Source: an uncultured Collinsella sp.
GTDB taxonomy: Bacteria; Actinomycetota; Coriobacteriia; Coriobacteriales; Coriobacteriaceae
Direction: 5' to 3'
Assembly (NCBI GenBank): GCA_902496775.1
Contig: CABVCF010000082.1
Span: forward strand, 1-9,025
DNA length: 9,025 nt
In this document: positions 5,701-9,025 of the stretch, one piece after another
Layout: each line of letters begins with the position of its first letter
Numbering within the stretch: position 1 is the stretch's first letter
Notes under the pieces: generated by a model
Database searches by the model: none
Seen by the model: the letters and a program-made list of their open reading frames with translations, nothing else
What the model was told of the DNA's origin: nothing
Program-made: the position numbers and the translations under genes

Positions 5701-8700
5701 GGCTCTGGGCGAGAAGCCCGAGAAGCGCGAGCACACCTTTACCTATACCGTGACCGAGTCCGGCGAGGTCGCTGGCGTGACCAACGACGCCAAGCTGTCG
5801 CGCGAGGTTTCCTTCACCGTGACCGATGACGGCAAGGGCAATCTGAGCGTATCCTGCAAGCCGGACGGCGATGTGGCATTTACGTTCACCAATACCTATA
5901 ACGTGACGCCTGTCGAGACGAGCGTCACCGACCAGATCACCGCGAACAAGGTCCTGACCGGGCGTGAGCTTGCTGCCGGCGAGTTCTCTTTTGAGCTGGT
6001 CGAGGGCGACGAGGTTGTCGCCAAGGGCACCAACGCTGCCGACGGCACGATCGCCATGGACAAGATCGCCTACGACAAGCTTGGTAAGCACACCTACACG
6101 CTGCGCGAGGCCAAGGGCGGAACCACCAGCAAGGGCGTCACCTACAGCGACGCCAAGTACACCATCGAGACCACCATCACGGACAACGGCGACGGCACCC
6201 TCAAGGCCGAGCATGTCCTGAAAGGTACCGAGCCCGCCGAGTTCAAGAACACCTACAGCGTAACCCCGCTCGATGCAGAGCTCGACTTTGACCTGAGCAA
6301 GGTCATCAGCGGCCGCGACTGGACGGATGGGGACGAGTTTAGCTTTACCATCACCGCCCCCGAAGGCGCCCCGCTGCCCGATCCCGCAACCGTAACCGTG
6401 AGCAAGAAGGACGCGAAGGACGGCATCGCCGCCATCAAGTTCGGCAAGATTCACTACGCTGCCGCCGGAACCTATAAGTACGAGATTCGCGAGAACGCGG
6501 GCAGCACGGTCGGTATGACGTATGACGCGCATGTCGCAACCGCCGAAGTGACCGTGACCGAGGACAGCGATGGCAACCTGACCGCAAACGTCACCAAGAA
6601 GGAAAACGGACGCTTTACCAACACGTACCGCACTGAGCTCGATTACGCCGCGGCCGGCGGCCTCAAGCTCAGCAAGACCCTCTACGGACGTCCCATGACC
6701 GAGGGGCAGTTCACCTTTACCGTGACGCCCGCCGACGATGATTCGGCTCGCGCACTTGGCCTGCTTCCCGGGGCCAACAACTTCGAGTCCCCTGCAACGA
6801 TAGAGGGAACGGTCGGTCAGATTGACATCCTGGCGGGCCATGAGGTCAAATTTACGCAGGCTGATGCCGGCAAGACCTTTACGTACACCGTGGCCGAGAA
6901 GAACGACGGCCAGCCGGGTTACACCTACGACGACGCTGTCCGCACCGTGACGATCGCCATCGCCGACGACACCGCCGGTACGCTCACCGCCACGACGACC
7001 GTCTCCGGCGGTTCCGAGGGCACGCTGGTGACCGAGTACAAGACCGGCGCGGCTGCGGTCGAGAGCGCCGTGGTTCCGTTCGTCAACAGTTATAGCGCTA
7101 CGACCAACACGCCTGGTGGCACCGCTGCTCAGGTCGTTGCCGCCAAGACCCTGACCGGTCGCCCGATGGTCGACGGCGAGTTCTGGTTCGGTATCGCCTA
7201 TCAGGGTGAGCTTGTGGGTTATGAAAATCTCAAGCCCAATATCGGCGGGCACGTGAGCTTTGATGCTCTGCACTACGACACCAAGATGCTTGCCGATCTT
7301 GAGTCTGCTGGGCTTGCCCATCGTACCGATAAGGACGGCAAGCTTGCCTGGACCATTAACTACACGGCCTACGAAGATTTATTCGGGCTGCCAAATGGCG
7401 TTTCCGCTACAACGTGGAGCTTTGGCTTTAAGGTTATCGTCGTCGACAACGGTGACGGTACCCTGACGGCAACGGTCGACTACGGCGGCGTCGAGCCCTT
7501 GTTCGAGAACGTCTACGGCGCCGAGGCCGTCGATGCCGCGCTCACCGGTACTAAGAAGCTCCAGGTTGCCGAGGGCCTGGCCCCGGCCGACATCACGGGT
7601 AAGTTCACCTTTACCGTGACCGCCGACGAGGCTGGTGCCCCGATGCCCGAGCGCACGACCGCAACCAACGACGCGGCCGGCAACGTGGACTTTGGCAAGA
7701 TCCACTTTACGCTCGAGGACCTCAACCGCGCCCTGGGCGTGGCGGACGATGCGACCGATAAGGCCGAGGCGGACGAAGCTGACGAGGCCGAGGCCGACGA
7801 GGCTGACGAGACCGAAGCTGAAGAGGCCGACGCTGACGCCAACGCCGACGAGCCCGAGCCTGCGGCCCCCACCGCTCCGCGCTCGCACACTTTTACGTAC
7901 ACGGTAACCGAGACCGGCAGCGCCCCTGGCGTGACTAACGACGCCAACGCCACGCGCAAGGTTTCCTATACCGTGACTGACGACGGCACCGGACATCTGA
8001 GCGTCAAGCGCGAAGGCGACGACGGTGCTGCCTTCACGTTCACCAACACCTACAGCGTGGCGCCTACCGATTCTTCCGTGACCGATCAGGTCAAGACGGT
8101 CAAGCGTCTGACCGGACGCGACCTTGCAGCTGGCGAGTTCACGTTTGATCTGCTCGAGGACGACGTGGTTGTCGCAAGCGGCGCCAACGACGCCAACGGC
8201 ACTGTGACACTGAGCCCGATCCGCTACGAGGCGCCCGGCACGCACACGTACACGCTGCGCGAGGCTTGCCCCAACGCGCTCGGCCTGTACAAGGGCGTCA
8301 CCTATGACGGCACGACCTACACCGTCGTGACCACCGTTTCCGACAACGGCGACGGTACGCTGACCGCGACGCACAAGCTCGAGGGAACCACCGAGTCGGC
8401 TGGCTTTACCAACAAGTATCACGCCATGCCCACGCAGGTCTCCATCGGCGCCATCAAGGTGCTCGAGGGACGCGAGCTCAAGAAGGACGAGTTCAGCTTT
8501 AAGCTCGTTGGCGAGGGCATCGAGTCCGCCGTCACCAACGATGCCGACGGTAAGATCAACTTCGACAAGTTCGAGTACAGCGAGCCCGGTACGTACGTCT
8601 ACACCATCAGCGAGGTCAAGGGCGACGAGGCCGGTATAACCTACGACAAGTCCGTCTTTACCGCGACCGTCAACGTGGTCGACGGCGGCGAGGGCAACCT

Positions 8701-8953
8701 CAAGGCGAATGTCGCCTTTGCCAAGGGCGATAAGAGCGTCGAGGGTATCGTGTTCAACAACACGTACAAGAAGCCCGAGACGCCCGTGCCGACGCCCGAT
8801 CCCGGCACACCCAAGACCGTGACGAACATCGTCAAGACGGTCAAGGGTTTCCTGCCCACCACGGGTGACCAGCAGGCCGCTGCACTGCTCATGGCATTCG
8901 TCATCGCCATGGCCGGCGTCGGAGCCCTGGTCTGGGGTATCCGTAAGCGCTAG
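2681..8953 (+). CDS. Giant LPXTG-anchored surface protein: VWA domain plus ten FctA/Spy0128-type isopeptide repeats
   Basis: This 2090-residue protein is a cell-wall-anchored, probable adhesin with a pilus-like stalk. In order: signal peptide (about 1-32); a short region with the QNVGRIWTDK motif (71-80) common before VWA domains of this class; VWA domain (about 113-360); an unassigned region (about 365-690); ten FctA-type repeats (694-2029); a proline-rich linker (2030-2047); and the sortase signal LPTTG (2058-2062), hydrophobic helix and RKR tail. FctA domains form a Lys-Asn isopeptide bond between first and last strand, aided by a Glu, making the stalk stiff and protease-resistant. VWA heads of Gram-positive pilus-tip proteins bind host or matrix ligands, but the ligand here cannot be told. 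It combines tip and shaft features in one chain. It has few cysteines (C206, C562, C1059, C1863). No sortase or companion pilin lies in the window. It is transcribed alone: a 468-base regulatory gap precedes it and a terminator follows. Exact function is inferred. Confidence 0.92.
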   Translation: MSKYTRGLLAVILAVVLVLPAAAFAMLPEANARSSTGMDGPTMAGKVVDPDTSGRWEIWAAGHGGNKVTTQNVGRIWTDKTVKATEENEESDFLTTLSAMSSTSNSTVTVTTPLDIVMVLDASGSMDRAMGDTDNTKRITALKNAAYSFIDTIAKQNEGIEGVDRQHKVAIVKFSGDTTKKVGNDTYRADGYTYNYSQVMSGLTDCSGPGVTDLKKTIKAIKPAGATRADYGLELAEGITSGRADAKKIVVFFTDGTPTKVDKFDPGVANDAVTAAKNMKGSKAAVYTIGIFDGANPSASIQDSNTSQENKFMQAVSSNYPNATAWNAHGTRAENSDYYKSATNAEELKKVFDDISQAITSEPPYPTEIHKGYDETKSGYITFTDELGDFMQVDGFAEVVINGTPFTKASKTVNKETNTDTYEFAGKAKDLLITVQRAGDDNPQKGDIVTVNIPASLIPLSHFKTVDGKLSVDNVKPIQVKYASSVKSAALDNLFTPEKVAGLKNYIEHNTTVVDGTKTVSFYANKWSGGALGDTVATFEPADTNRYYYFQKQTPIYTDKDCTQPAKNSLADTGTYYYKDEFEERGSNGEAKPATAVIEFVGGDAAKFDGAIVADEDGNLSFSVGTARLAFIDELHTTKESVGGNNTGTATDVLNPKWNNVSAKATATHVNSYLGNNGKISFAYDMTPAMVNTKASFGLTKVLKGRDWTNADAFEFGLTSESGAPMPAARTATVRKADLDQGKAAIDFGTIEYTEPGTYVYKVSEKHAGTTIDGIAYSKNVAEITVTVTPDKKGELSAGVKVTSGETEFKNVYATNPVESSVTDQITVTKSLTGRDLTADEFSFELLEIIDKEVKPVETVKNAADGKVTFSAIKYTEIGQHTYKLHEVKGNAGGIDYDDAVYTIVTTIADNGKGQLVARHELKDAKDVKSIEFKNAYTTNATEASLAGIKNLQVADGLTPADIAGKFTFTVTGEEGAPMPANASVTNDAKGKVDFGKITFTLDDLNKALGEKPEKREHTFTYTVTESGEVAGVTNDAKLSREVSFTVTDDGKGNLSVSCKPDGDVAFTFTNTYNVTPVETSVTDQITANKVLTGRELAAGEFSFELVEGDEVVAKGTNAADGTIAMDKIAYDKLGKHTYTLREAKGGTTSKGVTYSDAKYTIETTITDNGDGTLKAEHVLKGTEPAEFKNTYSVTPLDAELDFDLSKVISGRDWTDGDEFSFTITAPEGAPLPDPATVTVSKKDAKDGIAAIKFGKIHYAAAGTYKYEIRENAGSTVGMTYDAHVATAEVTVTEDSDGNLTANVTKKENGRFTNTYRTELDYAAAGGLKLSKTLYGRPMTEGQFTFTVTPADDDSARALGLLPGANNFESPATIEGTVGQIDILAGHEVKFTQADAGKTFTYTVAEKNDGQPGYTYDDAVRTVTIAIADDTAGTLTATTTVSGGSEGTLVTEYKTGAAAVESAVVPFVNSYSATTNTPGGTAAQVVAAKTLTGRPMVDGEFWFGIAYQGELVGYENLKPNIGGHVSFDALHYDTKMLADLESAGLAHRTDKDGKLAWTINYTAYEDLFGLPNGVSATTWSFGFKVIVVDNGDGTLTATVDYGGVEPLFENVYGAEAVDAALTGTKKLQVAEGLAPADITGKFTFTVTADEAGAPMPERTTATNDAAGNVDFGKIHFTLEDLNRALGVADDATDKAEADEADEAEADEADETEAEEADADANADEPEPAAPTAPRSHTFTYTVTETGSAPGVTNDANATRKVSYTVTDDGTGHLSVKREGDDGAAFTFTNTYSVAPTDSSVTDQVKTVKRLTGRDLAAGEFTFDLLEDDVVVASGANDANGTVTLSPIRYEAPGTHTYTLREACPNALGLYKGVTYDGTTYTVVTTVSDNGDGTLTATHKLEGTTESAGFTNKYHAMPTQVSIGAIKVLEGRELKKDEFSFKLVGEGIESAVTNDADGKINFDKFEYSEPGTYVYTISEVKGDEAGITYDKSVFTATVNVVDGGEGNLKANVAFAKGDKSVEGIVFNNTYKKPETPVPTPDPGTPKTVTNIVKTVKGFLPTTGDQQAAALLMAFVIAMAGVGALVWGIRKR
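3017..3760 (+). other. VWA domain with intact MIDAS metal site
   Basis: Residues about 113-360. The strand LDIVMVL leads into DASGS at 121-125, the DxSxS metal-binding motif. T227 (in AGATRAD) and D255 (in VFFTDG) supply the other expected MIDAS ligands, so divalent-metal-dependent ligand binding is plausible. C206 is unpaired within the domain. Confidence 0.9.
3773..4750 (+). other. Unassigned region between VWA domain and repeat array
   Basis: Residues about 365-690. It begins with SGYITFTDELGDFMQVDGF (378-396), a segment I recall following VWA domains in related surface proteins. It includes a Tyr-rich stretch (RYYYF 546-550 and YYYKD 576-580 flanking C562) and ends at YLGNNGK (673-679), a phrase typical of the end of a Cna-B-like or related beta domain. 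I cannot name the fold with confidence. Confidence 0.55.
4760..8767 (+). repeat. Array of ten FctA/Spy0128-type isopeptide domains
   Basis: Consensus per unit: K-x-L-x-G-R near the start, EF-x-F, N-x-x-G-x-V/I-x-F, HTYT-x-x-E, G-x-TYD, V-x-DNGDGTL, ending FTNTY. Units (residues; Lys/Glu/Asn predicted for the isopeptide bond) are: R1 694-813 (K701/E765/N811); R2 818-937 (K830/E887/N935); R3 942-1073 (K950/E1026/N1071); R4 1077-1192 (K1090/E1143/N1190); R5 1197-1316 (K1207/E1271/N1314); R6 1319-1471 (K1332/E1406/N1469); R7 1481-1612 (K1489/Glu unclear/N1610); R8 1617-1791 (K1625/E1744/N1789); R9 1796-1913 (K1808/E1861/N1911); R10 1918-2029 (K1926/E1978/N2027). Residue roles are by analogy with Spy0128, not tested here. 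Boundaries are approximate. Confidence 0.88.
7763..7810 (+). repeat. 24-base tandem repeat encoding AEADEADE twice, within repeat domain R8
   Basis: Residues 1695-1702 and 1703-1710 are both AEADEADE, encoded by two near-identical 24-base units. They form the core of a wider acidic insertion (about 1689-1728) absent from the other repeat domains, including the otherwise similar R3. Confidence 0.8.
8852..8950 (+). other. Sortase cell-wall sorting signal (LPTTG, membrane helix, RKR)
   Basis: LPTTG at residues 2058-2062 is followed by a hydrophobic helix at about 2066-2086 and the basic tail RKR at the C-terminus. Sortase would cut between T2061 and G2062 and link the protein to peptidoglycan. 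Confidence 0.95.
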
Positions 8954-8966
8954 GCACGCTGGCAGC

Positions 8967-8990
8967 GCCCGGGGCCAAAAGGCCCCGGGC
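8967..8990 (+). terminator. Hairpin terminator of the surface-protein gene
   Basis: There is a perfect 10-bp GC-only stem, GCCCGGGGCC (8967-8976) with 8981-8990, and an AAAA loop, 13 bases after the stop. As with the hairpin at 2223-2254, no T-tract follows. The remaining bases to 9025 show no gene. Confidence 0.75.
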
Positions 8991-9025
8991 GGCCGGCGGG
9001 GAGCCAGAACATAGCCCCCACCCCC

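Noticed and set aside
4565..7321. 918-codon open frame on the minus strand opposite the surface-protein gene
   Set aside because: It is antisense to a clear repetitive gene with signal peptide, VWA and LPXTG. Its openness follows from the biased GC-rich third positions and the repeat periodicity, and its translation is low-complexity G/V/L/A/D with no recognisable domain.
7379..8422. 347-codon minus-strand open frame
   Set aside because: Same cause as the longer antisense frame: a shadow of the repeat domains, with no motif of its own.
4760..8767. Repetitive DNA as a possible CRISPR or satellite array
   Set aside because: The repeats are imperfect, about 350-520 bases long, in frame and encode FctA-type domains; there are no spacers.

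Overview
The window suggests a GC-rich, Gram-positive anaerobe, most likely an actinobacterium of the Coriobacteriia (Collinsella-like). The basis is the high-GC coding style, strong AGGAGG-type ribosome binding sites, an Ech-type hydrogenase, and a giant LPXTG surface protein of a kind common in gut Coriobacteriia. The phylum-level call is inference; the Gram-positive call rests on the sortase signal (LPTTG, hydrophobic helix, RKR).

Layout, all on the + strand: (1) bases 1-2212 are the 3' end of a hydrogenase operon. It starts with the last codons of an upstream gene, followed by a NuoC-like subunit (echD-like, with a long Ala-rich tail), the NiFe large subunit (echE-like, all four nickel-binding cysteines present), and a two-cluster ferredoxin subunit (echF-like). 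Overlaps and gaps of at most 7 bases indicate one transcript. (2) Bases 2213-2680 are 468 bases without a credible gene. They hold a strong hairpin terminator, a 154-base element bounded by perfect 24-bp inverted repeats, a second inverted repeat, a TGTCTCA operator-like palindrome with an extra half-site, and the ribosome binding site of the next gene. (3) Bases 2681-8953 encode one 2090-residue cell-wall protein: signal peptide, von Willebrand A (VWA) domain with an intact metal site, an unassigned region, ten FctA/Spy0128-type isopeptide domains in tandem, a proline-rich linker and a sortase signal. (4) A GC-rich hairpin terminator follows at 8967-8990.

The three hydrogenase genes work together: ferredoxin electrons pass through the EchF clusters and the NuoB-like small subunit (upstream, outside the window) to the NiFe centre in EchE, where protons are reduced to H2. 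In the family this is coupled to ion pumping by membrane subunits, which are not in the window. The surface protein is transcriptionally separate and is best read as a single-chain, pilus-like adhesin: a VWA head on a stalk of covalently stiffened domains anchored to peptidoglycan. No sortase gene is present.

Nothing here is clearly a wholly new system. The parts most worth a second look are the structured intergenic region, the acidic insertion and domain duplication in the surface protein, and the alanine-rich extension of the EchD-like subunit.
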